Below, one piece after another: positions 35,330-44,411 of a DNA stretch of 64,000 bases. This stretch comes from Alkalihalobacillus sp. LMS39. GTDB lineage: Bacteria > Bacillota > Bacilli > Bacillales > Bacillaceae_F. The DNA lies in assembly GCF_022812285.1 (NCBI RefSeq), contig NZ_CP093300.1, forward strand, positions 2,728,001 through 2,792,000. The letters are read 5' to 3'. Numbering within the stretch: the stretch's first letter is position 1; each line of letters begins with the position of its first letter. The translations under genes and the position numbers were made by a program. The notes beneath the pieces were generated by a model. That model did no database searches, had not been told where the DNA came from, and saw only the letters and a program-made list of their open reading frames with translations.

Positions 35330-36367
35330 TTAGTTTAATAACGAAGCTTGGCATAATGGGTAGTTGGATAAAATATGGTTTGTTGCGTTTGCGATTCGTT
35401 GTAGCTCTTCTTTTTCTCCCCATGTACGCAATAACCATAAATAAGAGGTTAAAACATTTACGTCATCTGATTGTTCAAGAAGAGTTGTAAACAATTCTTT
35501 TGCTTTTTCGCGCTCATCCATTAATCCAATGTTCCATGCTAACCCGTGCCAAACAGCGGTATCATCATATCCAAGGGAAAGCAAACGTTCATAACAATGT
35601 ATTGCTCCATGATGCATACCAATCCACTCAAAGTCATACGCAAGGGTGAAGAGGATTTCTTTCGTTTCCACTACTTGTAACGCAGTTAACCACGCATTAA
35701 ATGCTTTTTCCACATCATCATTTGCTATATAACAACGACCTATATAATAATATGTTTCGCCGTCATCTGGCATCGCTTTAATCACGTCTTCAAAAAAAGC
35801 AAGTGCCATCGTTGGTTGTGATTGCAAATAATGACACATTCCTAAATTATACACTACATCGACATTATTAGTAAGAGTTAATGCTTTTTCAAAATGAGCA
35901 ATCGCCTCGTCCCACTGTTCTTCTTGCACAGCTAAACAGCCTAACCCTACATAGGCAAAGTGAACAATCGATTCCTCATGACTATGAAGCAAAAATAAAA
36001 AAGTTTCTTTTGCCCCTGTCCAATGTTCTGCGTAAAGCTGTGAAAAAGCTAAATATAAAAAAATAATTTCATTTGCAGATTGTTTACTTTCTTGTTTGAA
36101 TTGTTTTACAGCTTCTTCAAACATGCCTAAGTCAAAAAATGATGTCCCTTTTGATTCATAGCGGAACGTTTTCATCTGCTGGAAAAAATCATCCATGTCT
36201 TTTTCTAACAATGCTAATTTTTCATCCATTTCAGCCCACTTCGACAACAACCGTTCTCTTCCTTGTTCTAGCGATTCGACGTGAGCTGTTCGTTCTTTTT
36301 CAGAAAGGTGTTTCCAATTTGCCTTTACATAATCAAATAACGAATCCCACTTTTGAAAGGGTTCCAT
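35330..36367 (-). CDS. Tetratricopeptide-repeat protein
   Basis: 345 residues, soluble and helical. An N-terminal coiled-coil stretch (about 20-65) is followed by six or more TPR motifs (about 70-320), for example FFDLGMFEEAVKQFKQES, EQWDEAIAHFEKALTLTNN and YYYIGRCYIANDDVEKAFNAWLTALQ. Such proteins are scaffolds; the partner is unknown. It is inserted between panD and dinG, which are adjacent in B. subtilis. Its ribosome site GGGAGG forms the 3' arm of a terminator-like hairpin ending just before ATG 36367, suggesting low or regulated expression. Confidence 0.82.
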   Translation of the reverse strand: MEPFQKWDSLFDYVKANWKHLSEKERTAHVESLEQGRERLLSKWAEMDEKLALLEKDMDDFFQQMKTFRYESKGTSFFDLGMFEEAVKQFKQESKQSANEIIFLYLAFSQLYAEHWTGAKETFLFLLHSHEESIVHFAYVGLGCLAVQEEQWDEAIAHFEKALTLTNNVDVVYNLGMCHYLQSQPTMALAFFEDVIKAMPDDGETYYYIGRCYIANDDVEKAFNAWLTALQVVETKEILFTLAYDFEWIGMHHGAIHCYERLLSLGYDDTAVWHGLAWNIGLMDEREKAKELFTTLLEQSDDVNVLTSYLWLLRTWGEKEELQRIANATNHILSNYPLCQASLLN

Positions 36368-36420
36368 AAAAAAACCTCCCGCTAGATGATGTATACAAAC
36401 AGTTTTCATCTAACAAGAGG
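36368..36420 (-). terminator. Terminator-like hairpin that sequesters the TPR gene's ribosome site
   Basis: On the minus strand CCTCTTGTTAGATGA (36420-36406) pairs with TCATCTAGCGGGAGG (36389-36375), 15 pairs including three G-T, around a 16-base loop. Seven T follow and then the ATG. The 3' arm contains GGGAGG, the ribosome site. It may stop transcription after panD, block translation, or both. Confidence 0.7.
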
Positions 36421-36432
36421 TGAATATACAAT

Positions 36433-36816
36433 TTACATGACGGTAGAAGCTGGCTCTTTCCCTAACATTTCCACAATTTTATTATTTTCATCCATTATGG
36501 CTACTGTCGGTTTATAGTTCGCTAAGTCATCTTGATGGACCATCGCATAAGAAATAACGATAATAACATCTTGCTCTTGTACACGTCTAGCCGCTGCACC
36601 ATTTAAACAAAACACACCTGAACCTCTAGGCCCAGCAATAACATACGTTTCAAAGCGTTCGCCATTATTATTATTTACAATTTGAACTTTCTCATTTTCA
36701 ATAATATCAACGGCTTCCATAATATCTTCATCAATCGTAATACTTCCAACGTAATTTAAATTAGCTTCGGTTACACGCGCGCGGTGGATTTTTGCTTTCA
36801 TCATTGTACGATACAT
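36433..36816 (-). CDS. panD: Aspartate 1-decarboxylase proenzyme
   Basis: Makes beta-alanine for pantothenate. 127 residues, standard length. The self-processing site G24-S25 (YVGSITID) yields the pyruvoyl cofactor. [14 protein letters not shown] supplies the catalytic K9 and the H11/R12 pair, and [16 protein letters not shown] is conserved. ATG 36816 follows GGGGGAGAACAAA, 13 bases after the panC stop. Third gene of panBCD. Confidence 0.97.
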   Translation of the reverse strand: MYRTMMKAKIHRARVTEANLNYVGSITIDEDIMEAVDIIENEKVQIVNNNNGERFETYVIAGPRGSGVFCLNGAAARRVQEQDVIIVISYAMVHQDDLANYKPTVAIMDENNKIVEMLGKEPASTVM

Positions 36817-36829
36817 TTTGTTCTCCCCC

Positions 36830-37669
36830 TCAAACTTCGATTATAACGTTATCAATTAATCTTGCTTTTGAATATTGGACGGCAACCGCAATAATGAGTC
36901 TTCCTTCTGCTTTTTCTCTCTTTGCTAACTCCGGAAATGCTAACATCTCGACATAATCAATCTGACCCAATGTTGTTTGTTCAAGATGCTGCCGTACCAT
37001 TTTCTCAATATTGGCTGCATCACGTTCTCCTGTTTCTATCGTTTGTTTGCCAAGCTGTAAACTGCGATAAATACAGGTCGCGTTCTTTCGCTCGGTGTCA
37101 GTTAAATTCACATTGCGCGAGCTTTGTGCTAGCCCATCTTGCTCCCTTAAAATCGGACAAGCAACTACTTTTGTTGCGATATTAAAATCACGGACAAGTT
37201 TTTCTATGACAGCAACTTGCTGGGCATCCTTTAAACCAAAATAAGCATATGTCGGAGCAACCATACCAAACAGTTTTAACACGACGGTGGCAACGCCATC
37301 AAAATGACCAGGTCTCGTTCTTCCACATAATCGGTCGACACCTTCATGAACAACAACGGTCATGGCAGGTTTCTGTGGATACATTTCTTCAACTGAAGGA
37401 TAAAACAAAACATCGACCCCATGTTCTTTTGCGAGCTGTTCATCCCGCTTAAAATCTCTTGGGTATCGTTCAAAATCTTCTCCAGGACCAAATTGTAATG
37501 GATTCACAAAAATACTCATGACGACTAAATCACATTGCGCCCGTGCGTTTTCCACTAAACTCATATGCCCGTTATGCAAAAATCCCATCGTTGGAACAAA
37601 CCCAATCGTTTGCTCCCGATAAGGCTTTAAAATATGACGTAGTTCCTGTATTGTCTCAACAATTTTCAT
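36830..37669 (-). CDS. panC: Pantothenate synthetase
   Basis: ATP-dependent condensation of pantoate with beta-alanine. 279 residues. Nucleotidyltransferase motifs [15 protein letters not shown] (with the HxGH signature), [16 protein letters not shown] and the C-terminal QSSRNVNL (SSRN-type KMSKS loop) are all present. ATG 37669 overlaps the panB stop by four bases (ATGA), so translation is coupled. Middle gene of panBCD. Confidence 0.97.
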   Translation of the reverse strand: MKIVETIQELRHILKPYREQTIGFVPTMGFLHNGHMSLVENARAQCDLVVMSIFVNPLQFGPGEDFERYPRDFKRDEQLAKEHGVDVLFYPSVEEMYPQKPAMTVVVHEGVDRLCGRTRPGHFDGVATVVLKLFGMVAPTYAYFGLKDAQQVAVIEKLVRDFNIATKVVACPILREQDGLAQSSRNVNLTDTERKNATCIYRSLQLGKQTIETGERDAANIEKMVRQHLEQTTLGQIDYVEMLAFPELAKREKAEGRLIIAVAVQYSKARLIDNVIIEV

Positions 37670-38511
37670 GGCGTTGATATCCTCCCACCATATACATGCT
37701 CTAATTGTTCCTCCTTCATTGTAAAGGAGTGCTTTTCTTCTGGGAAGTGGGAAGTTTTTACTTCTTGTACATAATCGGAAACAGCTGTTTGGATTTGATT
37801 TGAAACGTTAGCATATTGCTTCACAAATTTAGGGACACGATTGCTACCATAGCCGATTAAGTCATGATACACGAGTACTTGCCCATCTGTATCTACACCT
37901 GCACCGATTCCAATAACAGGAATGGTAAGCTGTTCACTAATGAGTTTTGCGATTTGTTTTGGCACACATTCTAATACAAGCGCCATCGCACCTGCTTCTT
38001 CAGCTTTTTTCGAGTCTTCAATAAGTTGTTTTGCACTTTCTGCATCTTTCCCTTGGACGCGATAGCCGCCTAATACGCCTACCGATTGTGGGGTTAACCC
38101 TAAATGAGCAACAACAGGCACACCAGCATTCGTTAAATGTACAATCACATTGAAAACGCCACCATTACCTTCAACCTTAACAGCGTCCGCACCCCCATCT
38201 TGCATTAGTTTCCTCGCATTGAGCATTGTTTCGTGAATAGACCCGTGATACGTTAAAAATGGCATATCTGTCACAGTAAAAGTCGCTCTAGCCCCGCGTT
38301 TTACTGCTTTTGTATGAAGCACCATATCATCTAATGTGACGGGAATTGTAGAATCATAACCTAACACAACCATCCCAAGAGAGTCCCCAACTAAAATCAT
38401 ATCGACTCCAGCTTCCTCAACGAGTTTTGCAGATGGAGCATCATAGGCGGTCACCATCGCAATCTTTTCTTTTTCCACTTTCATCTTTTTAAAATCAACT
38501 GCTGTTTTCAT
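37666..38511 (-). CDS. panB: Ketopantoate hydroxymethyltransferase
   Basis: Transfers a hydroxymethyl group from 5,10-methylene-THF to 2-oxoisovalerate, the first step of pantothenate synthesis. 281 residues. Motifs [42 protein letters not shown] (metal and substrate binding), VKVEGNG and [24 protein letters not shown] 38511 with GAGGAGG. First gene of panBCD. It is preceded by a 218-base leader with a promoter and an attenuator-like hairpin. Confidence 0.97.
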   Translation of the reverse strand: MKTAVDFKKMKVEKEKIAMVTAYDAPSAKLVEEAGVDMILVGDSLGMVVLGYDSTIPVTLDDMVLHTKAVKRGARATFTVTDMPFLTYHGSIHETMLNARKLMQDGGADAVKVEGNGGVFNVIVHLTNAGVPVVAHLGLTPQSVGVLGGYRVQGKDAESAKQLIEDSKKAEEAGAMALVLECVPKQIAKLISEQLTIPVIGIGAGVDTDGQVLVYHDLIGYGSNRVPKFVKQYANVSNQIQTAVSDYVQEVKTSHFPEEKHSFTMKEEQLEHVYGGRISTP

Positions 38512-38730
38512 TGTCTTTCCTCCTCTAATTGACGAGAGAACAAGACTTAAACCGAAGCCGAAATAAAAACCCTACTAATCCTTATAAAAATAAAAGGATA
38601 GTAGGGTATAAACGCAAAAAACGGTTTAAAATCAATCCCTCTGTCCTAGTCCTATTTTGGATCAAGGCAGACCACATTCATGAATATTATTAATAATTTG
38701 GTGCAGTTCCATGTATGGATACTACCCTAC
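38512..38730 (-). promoter_or_regulatory. panB 5' leader with attenuator-like alternative pairing
   Basis: The predicted transcript begins near 38730 with GTAGGGTA (38730-38723). A terminator hairpin near the end of the leader has its 5' arm starting TACCCTACTATCC. The first eight bases of the leader are perfectly complementary to TACCCTAC in that arm, so the two structures are mutually exclusive. Between them, GCACCA...TGGTCTGC (about 38699-38704 and 38668-38675) forms a bulged hairpin. This layout suits riboswitch-like or attenuator control of panBCD. A 'pan' RNA motif upstream of panB is known in Bacillota; identity with it was not tested. Confidence 0.65.
38561..38607 (-). terminator. Attenuator terminator in the panB leader
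   Basis: On the minus strand ACCCTACTATCCTT pairs with AAGGATTAGTAGGGT (one bulge), followed by TTTTATTT. It lies 50 bases before panB, inside the leader, so full operon expression requires read-through. Confidence 0.8.
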
Positions 38731-38736
38731 GACAAG

Positions 38737-38765
38737 ATTATAACAAAATTTAAACGATTTGGTAA
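38737..38765 (-). promoter_or_regulatory. SigA promoter of panBCD
   Basis: TTACCA (38765-38760), a 17-base spacer and a perfect TATAAT (38742-38737) on the minus strand. It starts seven bases beyond the birA stop and separates panBCD from the birA operon. Expected start site about 38730. Confidence 0.75.
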
Positions 38766-38771
38766 CATTTT

Positions 38772-39737
38772 TTACTTGATTTCAATATCAGCAGAATAAA
38801 TGGAATGAATGTCACCGATATCATCCTCTAATAGTAAAACTCCTTCATCTGTAATCCCTTTAGCAACACCAATTAATGTACCATGTAATGTTCTAGCTGT
38901 AATCCGTTTCCCTAGACTCACTGCATAGCATTCCCAAACAGACTTAATTACAGAAAACCCTTGTTGTAAATAATCATGATAAAACTGTTCTAGCTCGTAA
39001 AACAAGTGCGATAATAAAACGGCACGGTTTATTTCCTCACCGGCTTCTACCATCAAAGACGTCGCCTTTTCTTGTAATTCTTCCGGAAAATGCTCTGTTG
39101 TATGATTGATGTTCATACCGATGCCAATAATGACGGAATGAACATAATCAGGTTCTGACTGCATTTCTGTTAAAATACCGACTACTTTTTTTCCGTTAAT
39201 TAAAATATCATTCGGCCATTTTATTTCACAATCTAACCCCGTTGTTTTTTTAATTGCACGAACAACACTCACGGCGGCTAAAAGCGTTAATTGCGGCGCT
39301 TTTTGCGGTGGGATTTTCGGTCGGAGAATAATGCTCATAGAAACGCTTGTCCCTAATGGAGAATGCCATTCTCTCCCCATCCTTCCTTTCCCTCTCGTTT
39401 GTTCATCCGCTATGACAACATGACCTTCCGCAGCCTCTTCTTGTGCTAGCCGGTGAGCAATATCTTGAGTAGACGGTACAGATTCAAAATAAGTAAACTG
39501 TTGCCCAATACAAGATGTTTGCAAATGAACTTTAATATCATGAGGTTGAATCGTATTTGGACTTGTTATAATCCGATACCCTTTTCTCGGGATGGCTTCC
39601 ACTTCATATCCCATTTTTCTAAGTTCTTCGATATGTTTCCATACCGCTGTTCGAGAACACCCTAATTCTTTACTGATTTTTTCTCCAGATACAAATTCTG
39701 TTGACTGAAGAAGTTTCAATAATGTTTCCTTTTTCAC
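38772..39737 (-). CDS. birA: Bifunctional biotin-protein ligase / biotin operon repressor
   Basis: Activates biotin, attaches it to acetyl-CoA and pyruvate carboxylases, and represses biotin genes. 321 residues. The N-terminal helix-turn-helix (about 18-45, ISKELGCSRTAVWKHIEELRKMGYEVE) identifies the repressor type. The ligase core has the biotinyl-AMP loop GRGRMGREWHSP, then IKWPNDILINGKKVVGILTEM and a C-terminal SH3-like domain. The start is GTG 39737, overlapping the cca stop by four bases. Confidence 0.96.
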   Translation of the reverse strand: MKKETLLKLLQSTEFVSGEKISKELGCSRTAVWKHIEELRKMGYEVEAIPRKGYRIITSPNTIQPHDIKVHLQTSCIGQQFTYFESVPSTQDIAHRLAQEEAAEGHVVIADEQTRGKGRMGREWHSPLGTSVSMSIILRPKIPPQKAPQLTLLAAVSVVRAIKKTTGLDCEIKWPNDILINGKKVVGILTEMQSEPDYVHSVIIGIGMNINHTTEHFPEELQEKATSLMVEAGEEINRAVLLSHLFYELEQFYHDYLQQGFSVIKSVWECYAVSLGKRITARTLHGTLIGVAKGITDEGVLLLEDDIGDIHSIYSADIEIK

Positions 39738-40873
39738 AATAAACCCTTCTTTCTACTCCATGCCAATATCTCATTTTTCTCGTTTGGAAGCTCTCCGTAA
39801 ATAACGGCTGTCTCAACTTCATGCAAACATCCTTCAATCCAACTACCAGGTTCGCGCGTTGTTTCATGAAGTAATAGCGAGCCGTTAATCGCAAGGTCTT
39901 GCCGTTTTTTCAAGCGCAAATGTTCATACTTGTCTAGTAGATGCTGGATACTTTCTTTTTTTTCTGGATGCAGTAAATGAATAAGCCGTTCCACTTTTAT
40001 GATGGTAGCTTTTCCACAGTCATAAAGGAGCCGCAATGACCATCCCTCTGTTTTTCTTTTGTTAACATAAGTTTGTAACTCTTGTAGTTCTTTCATAAAA
40101 CGATTTGATTTTTTGAAATAGCGGAGTTGGGTTTCAACGGGATGATGGACATCACGTAATAATAAAAACCACCGTTCTTCTAAAGTCATTTCGTTATAAA
40201 GTGGATGATTCATCCAATCGATTAATTCTTTAGGTAAAATAGGCAAACTCGAAAATTGAACGTGGTGTAGGACAGCTATTGCTTTACTACAATATGGTCC
40301 TAGTAACAATTTGTCTATTTCTTTTGCTAATCGTTCGTTCGCTACAAGAGAAAGGGAAGCTTTCAACTCCAACATCGCTTGTCTAGTTTCTTGCTCAATA
40401 GAAAAACCTAATTGGCTTATAAAACGAACCGCTCGGACCATTCGTAACGGGTCTTCTTTAAATCGATCGTTCGCACAACCCGAAGCACGAATGACCGAAT
40501 AATCAAGGTCCACTTTATATTGATGGGGGTCAATGAGAACAAAATCTTTTGTCAGCGCGATCGCATTAACCGTAAAATCTCGAAGAAATAAATCTTGTTC
40601 AAGTGTTCGCGGTTCTTTCCCTTTATAACGACTCACCTCAAATAAATCATCCTCTATTTTTACAATGACCGTTTCATGCGCTGTACCGACTTCTATCGTT
40701 TGAGGGAACAGGATGATAACCTCATCTATCGTAGCTGATGTAACAATGTCCACATCCGAAATCGGTCGTTGTAACAAATAATCACGCACAGCTCCCCCAA
40801 CAAAATAAGCTTCGTGTCCGGCATGTATAAGAGTTTCAATGACAAGTTGAGCTTTTTCCCAAAGAGGTGAAAT
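39734..40873 (-). CDS. cca: CCA-adding enzyme (tRNA nucleotidyltransferase), probable ATT start
   Basis: Adds and repairs the 3' CCA of tRNA. 379 residues. Class II motifs: YFVGGAVRDYLL, SDVDIVTSAT, RDFTVNAIA and RMVRAVRFISQLGF. The frame opens only after the bshA stop (TGA 40882-40880) and contains no ATG, GTG or TTG before the GGAVRD motif; the GTG within that motif (40789) cannot be the start. ATT 40873, nine bases after AAAGGA, gives exactly the same distance to AGHxAYFVGGAVRD as B. subtilis Cca (20 residues to the His). A one-base sequencing error is the alternative. Confidence 0.9.
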   Translation of the reverse strand: MSPLWEKAQLVIETLIHAGHEAYFVGGAVRDYLLQRPISDVDIVTSATIDEVIILFPQTIEVGTAHETVIVKIEDDLFEVSRYKGKEPRTLEQDLFLRDFTVNAIALTKDFVLIDPHQYKVDLDYSVIRASGCANDRFKEDPLRMVRAVRFISQLGFSIEQETRQAMLELKASLSLVANERLAKEIDKLLLGPYCSKAIAVLHHVQFSSLPILPKELIDWMNHPLYNEMTLEERWFLLLRDVHHPVETQLRYFKKSNRFMKELQELQTYVNKRKTEGWSLRLLYDCGKATIIKVERLIHLLHPEKKESIQHLLDKYEHLRLKKRQDLAINGSLLLHETTREPGSWIEGCLHEVETAVIYGELPNEKNEILAWSRKKGLL

Positions 40874-40879
40874 AAGACA

Positions 40880-42010
40880 TCATCCTTTAACTAACTCATA
40901 ATAAATCGATTCATATTGTGCTACGATGCTTTTTGAGCTAAAAAACTGTTGAACTCGGTCTTGAGCTTGCTTTGACATCTGTTCGTGTAACTGAGAATTT
41001 AGTAATAAGGAATTTGCTTTATCTGACACTTGCTCTACATTTCCTACTTCACATATATAACCAGTTTCTCCATCAACAATGACTTCAGGAATTCCACCGA
41101 TATTTGTTCCAATAACAGGGACACCACAAGCCATTGCTTCTAGAGCTACAAGGCCAAAGCTTTCTTTTTCAGAAAGCAACAACATTAAGTCACTAATGGA
41201 AAGAATTTCTGCGACATGCTTTTGGTTTCCTAAAAACCGAACATCATCTTGAATTCCTAATTCACGAACTAATTTACAGGCAACCGTTGTTTCTGGCCCG
41301 TCTCCAATTAACAATAATTTTGCTTTTTGTTTGTTACGAATAAGGGCAAAGCTTTTAATAATATCACTTACTCGCTTAACCGGACGGAAATTCGAAATAT
41401 GCACGACAACTTTATCGTCTTTTTCTATTCGATATTGTTCACGTAAATCAAGGCGACAATGTTTACGATACACACGTTCGTCAATAAAATTATAAACGGT
41501 CTCTATTGGTCGTTCGATATGTAATAATGAATGGGTTTGTTCCGCTAAACTATTGGACACGGCTGTCACGACATCAGATTGTTCAATCCCAAATCGAATA
41601 ATTTCGCTTAATGATGGGTCATAGCCAAGCACAGTGATATCTGTTCCATGTAATGTCGTAACAATGTTCACTTTTCCACCGACCATTTGTTTCGCTAAAT
41701 ACGCACAAATCGCATGGGGGACAGCGTAATGCACATGAAGAACATCTAATTGTTCCCGCGTAATAATTTCCGCCATTTTACTTGCTAAAGATAAATCATA
41801 CGGTGGAAATTTAAAAACCGAATATTGATTCACTTCCACTTCATGATAATAAAGATTTGGATAAACTTTATCTAAACGAAACGGCATACTTGACGTTATA
41901 AAGTGTACGTCGTGGCCATTTTCAGCTAATAGCTTCCCTAACTCTGTTGCAATCACACCAGAGCCTCCAACTGTTGGATAACAACTAATTCCTATTTTTA
42001 ATTTTTTCAT
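40880..42010 (-). CDS. bshA: N-acetyl-alpha-D-glucosaminyl L-malate synthase (bacillithiol)
   Basis: Joins UDP-GlcNAc to L-malate, the first step of bacillithiol synthesis. 376 residues (B. subtilis 377), GT4 glycosyltransferase. N-terminal [36 protein letters not shown] and the C-terminal [24 protein letters not shown] with the nucleotide-binding E-x7-E motif are diagnostic of BshA. ATG 42010 has AGGGG seven bases upstream; ATG 42016 overlaps the bshB1 stop. Its TGA is six bases from the cca start. Confidence 0.96.
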   Translation of the reverse strand: MKKLKIGISCYPTVGGSGVIATELGKLLAENGHDVHFITSSMPFRLDKVYPNLYYHEVEVNQYSVFKFPPYDLSLASKMAEIITREQLDVLHVHYAVPHAICAYLAKQMVGGKVNIVTTLHGTDITVLGYDPSLSEIIRFGIEQSDVVTAVSNSLAEQTHSLLHIERPIETVYNFIDERVYRKHCRLDLREQYRIEKDDKVVVHISNFRPVKRVSDIIKSFALIRNKQKAKLLLIGDGPETTVACKLVRELGIQDDVRFLGNQKHVAEILSISDLMLLLSEKESFGLVALEAMACGVPVIGTNIGGIPEVIVDGETGYICEVGNVEQVSDKANSLLLNSQLHEQMSKQAQDRVQQFFSSKSIVAQYESIYYELVKG

Positions 42011-42012
42011 GA

Positions 42013-42711
42013 TCATTCCCCTAAAATATCTTGTACAAGAATCGGTCCGTCAGCTAAAAAGCCTTCTCCGTATTGCACACCTACTTCTTTTCCAAACAAC
42101 CGTTCTCTCGCAGTCACCGTTTCAATATATCCATTTGTTAACGGTGTTTGTACACTCGTTGCTGTTGCTATAAATTGACTTTTATACGCCTTAAGTGCTT
42201 CTAGCTTTTGTTCCATTGATTCACTAATATCAATGATAAAATCAGGTTTATGGAAACCATTAATTAAATAAGAAAAACAACGTGTTACTCGAAAAGCCGG
42301 TAATGGTTGACCTGTTTCATACTTACGAATCCCGGCATTAAATATCGCTTCTTTTACTAGCGCTGCACAGTGACCATGATCAGGATGCCTATCTATCGGA
42401 TAAGGGACAAAGACAAGTTTTGGTTCATATGTCCGAATCACATCGACAATTTTATCAATACTTTCTTTTGCTAGCATTAATCCACGATCTGGCAAATCAA
42501 GCTGAACTCTGTTTGTTTTTAATAAAGTGGCGGCTTGTTTGGCTTCCTCTTGCCTTTCGGATACTGTCCCGTTAGAAGAAAGCTCAGCATACGTTAAATC
42601 ACAAATAAGGGTGCGATAACCAAGATTCGCATATTTATATAGCGTTCCTCCCATCCCAATTTCAACATCATCAGGATGGGCACCAAACGCGAGAATATCT
42701 ACTTTATTCAT
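42013..42711 (-). CDS. bshB1: GlcNAc-malate deacetylase (bacillithiol)
   Basis: Zinc LmbE-type deacetylase that removes the acetyl group from GlcNAc-malate. 232 residues. Metal and catalytic motifs: [14 protein letters not shown] (His, Asp-Asp) and [11 protein letters not shown]. It lies directly upstream of bshA and overlaps the end of mgsA by eight bases, the same neighbours as B. subtilis. Translationally coupled on both sides. Confidence 0.95.
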   Translation of the reverse strand: MNKVDILAFGAHPDDVEIGMGGTLYKYANLGYRTLICDLTYAELSSNGTVSERQEEAKQAATLLKTNRVQLDLPDRGLMLAKESIDKIVDVIRTYEPKLVFVPYPIDRHPDHGHCAALVKEAIFNAGIRKYETGQPLPAFRVTRCFSYLINGFHKPDFIIDISESMEQKLEALKAYKSQFIATATSVQTPLTNGYIETVTARERLFGKEVGVQYGEGFLADGPILVQDILGE

Positions 42712-43126
42712 TTATCGTCGGCTTATCCTTTCCAGCCACAATTTCTCGCCAATGCAATTCTCCACGCTCTAGCCCTTTCACGAGAATTTCAGCCGTCCCC
42801 ATATTTGTAGCTAACGGAATATTTTGTACATCACATAACCGAATGAGTGCCGCAATATCAGGCTCATGTGGTTGCGCTGTTAATGGATCACGGAAAAAGA
42901 TAATTAAATCAAATTTATTTTCTGCAACAAGGGCACCAATTTGTTGGTCTCCTCCAAGAGGACCAGATTGAAACCGAGTAACAGGAAGACCTGTTGCATC
43001 AATAATCCGTTGTCCTGTCGTTCCTGTCGCATATAAATCATGGCCTTCAAACACCTTTTTATACGCAACCGTAAAAGCAACCATACTATCTTTTTTCTTA
43101 TCATGTGCGATAAATGCAATTCTCAT
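42704..43126 (-). CDS. mgsA: Methylglyoxal synthase
   Basis: Converts dihydroxyacetone phosphate to methylglyoxal and phosphate, a bypass relieving sugar-phosphate stress. 140 residues. [33 protein letters not shown] with the catalytic aspartate, [12 protein letters not shown] and TNMGTAE are family hallmarks. ATG 43126 was chosen by alignment with the B. subtilis start (MKIALIAHDKKK). It overlaps bshB1 by eight bases. Confidence 0.96.
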   Translation of the reverse strand: MRIAFIAHDKKKDSMVAFTVAYKKVFEGHDLYATGTTGQRIIDATGLPVTRFQSGPLGGDQQIGALVAENKFDLIIFFRDPLTAQPHEPDIAALIRLCDVQNIPLATNMGTAEILVKGLERGELHWREIVAGKDKPTINE

Positions 43127-43139
43127 CTTGTCATTTCCC

Positions 43140-43943
43140 CTATTCAATTATATTCTCTAATCCATACACTAACGTATCAATTGTCATGACGGTTTCCACT
43201 GCGAGTTGGATTCCTGGCATAAAAGAAGACCTGTGTAAAGAGTCATGTTTTATTGTTAATGTTTGCCCAACTCCACCAAAAATCACTTCTTGATGTGCCA
43301 CTAATCCTGGTAAGCGTAAACTATGAATATGCATTCCGTCTAATGTTGCTCCTCTTGCCCCTTGTAGCTCTTCTTTTTCTTCTGGATGACCTTGGGATTT
43401 TGATTGTCTTACTTCTTGAATTAATTGCGCCGTTTTAATCGCTGTTCCAGAAGGGGCATCTAATTTATTATCATGGTGTTTTTCAATAATCTCAACATCC
43501 GGTAAGTATTTCGCTGCCATTTGCGCAAATTTCATCATTAAAATCGCTCCAACCGCAAAATTTGGGGCGATAATGGCTCCAAGCCCTGTTTGTTCTGCGC
43601 GTGTTCGTAATGCGACAATATCATCATCAGTAAATCCTGTTGTCCCTACAACAGGACGAACTCCATGATTAAAGGCGGCTTCCATATGTTTTCTTCCGAA
43701 AGCAGGAGCTGTTAAATCAATTAATACATCGGGTTTTGTTTCAAGAAAACAAGTATCAATATCTTCATAAACCGGAACGGCAAGGTCAGGCTGACCATCT
43801 ATATCAGCGAGTGTCATGCCCCCATATTTATGATCAATAGAAGCAACGAGTTCAAAATGTGGGGTATTTAAAACCATGAGTACAGCTTCACTTCCCATTT
43901 TCCCTCGTGCTCCTGCGATTGCTACTTTTATTTTCTCAGCCAT
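43140..43943 (-). CDS. dapB: 4-hydroxy-tetrahydrodipicolinate reductase
   Basis: Second step from aspartate semialdehyde to diaminopimelate/lysine, feeding cell wall and spore dipicolinate. 267 residues. Nucleotide-binding [17 protein letters not shown], the catalytic [15 protein letters not shown] loop and the C-terminal oligomerisation part with [20 protein letters not shown] 43943, six bases after the ypjD stop. Member of the ypjD-dapB-mgsA-bsh operon. Confidence 0.97.
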   Translation of the reverse strand: MAEKIKVAIAGARGKMGSEAVLMVLNTPHFELVASIDHKYGGMTLADIDGQPDLAVPVYEDIDTCFLETKPDVLIDLTAPAFGRKHMEAAFNHGVRPVVGTTGFTDDDIVALRTRAEQTGLGAIIAPNFAVGAILMMKFAQMAAKYLPDVEIIEKHHDNKLDAPSGTAIKTAQLIQEVRQSKSQGHPEEKEELQGARGATLDGMHIHSLRLPGLVAHQEVIFGGVGQTLTIKHDSLHRSSFMPGIQLAVETVMTIDTLVYGLENIIE

Positions 43944-43949
43944 ATTCCT

Positions 43950-44285
43950 TCACTCCATCTCTTCTTTTTTCGTCCATCTATTTTTATCTCTTGTTGCAAA
44001 CTTGTCCATGACAAGATCAAAAGCTTCTTCTAAGTCAATATCTAATGAATTGGCAAAGCATATAAGAACAAACAAAAGGTCACCCATTTCTTGTTCCATC
44101 GACCTTTCCTCTTCACTATCCTTTTTTGGTTTTTCCCCGTAAAAGTGATTCACTTCTCTCGCTAGTTCTCCGAGCTCTTCGGTCATCCGTGCCAACATCG
44201 CAAGCGGACTAAAATACCCTTCTTTAAATTGACTTATGTAGACATCAACTTCTTTTTGCATTTGTTCCATGCTTTTCTTTGCCAC
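43950..44285 (-). CDS. ypjD: MazG-like nucleotide pyrophosphohydrolase YpjD
   Basis: 111 residues, the same as B. subtilis YpjD. The all-alpha NTP-PPase metal motif is seen as ARMTEELGELAREVNHF and EQEMGDLLFVLICFAN (E-x-x-E and E-x-x-D). Family members clean non-canonical or excess nucleotides. GTG 44285 follows AGGGGTG; the upstream in-frame ATG is in that ribosome site. First gene of the dapB operon. Confidence 0.92.
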   Translation of the reverse strand: MAKKSMEQMQKEVDVYISQFKEGYFSPLAMLARMTEELGELAREVNHFYGEKPKKDSEEERSMEQEMGDLLFVLICFANSLDIDLEEAFDLVMDKFATRDKNRWTKKEEME

Positions 44286-44411
44286 TTCATTCACCCCTCT
44301 ATTCACATGTTAGCTAATTCAAATGATTTTGACAAATATTTATCCAGTTTGCCCGAAATTTTCTAATCGATTATAATATGATCGCACTCAATTTTTGAAA
44401 GGGGGGTTTTG

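Noticed and set aside
40789-40791. GTG 40789 as the start of cca
   Set aside because: It lies inside the GGAVRD catalytic motif, so a protein starting there would lack an essential part. The frame continues upstream with clear homology.
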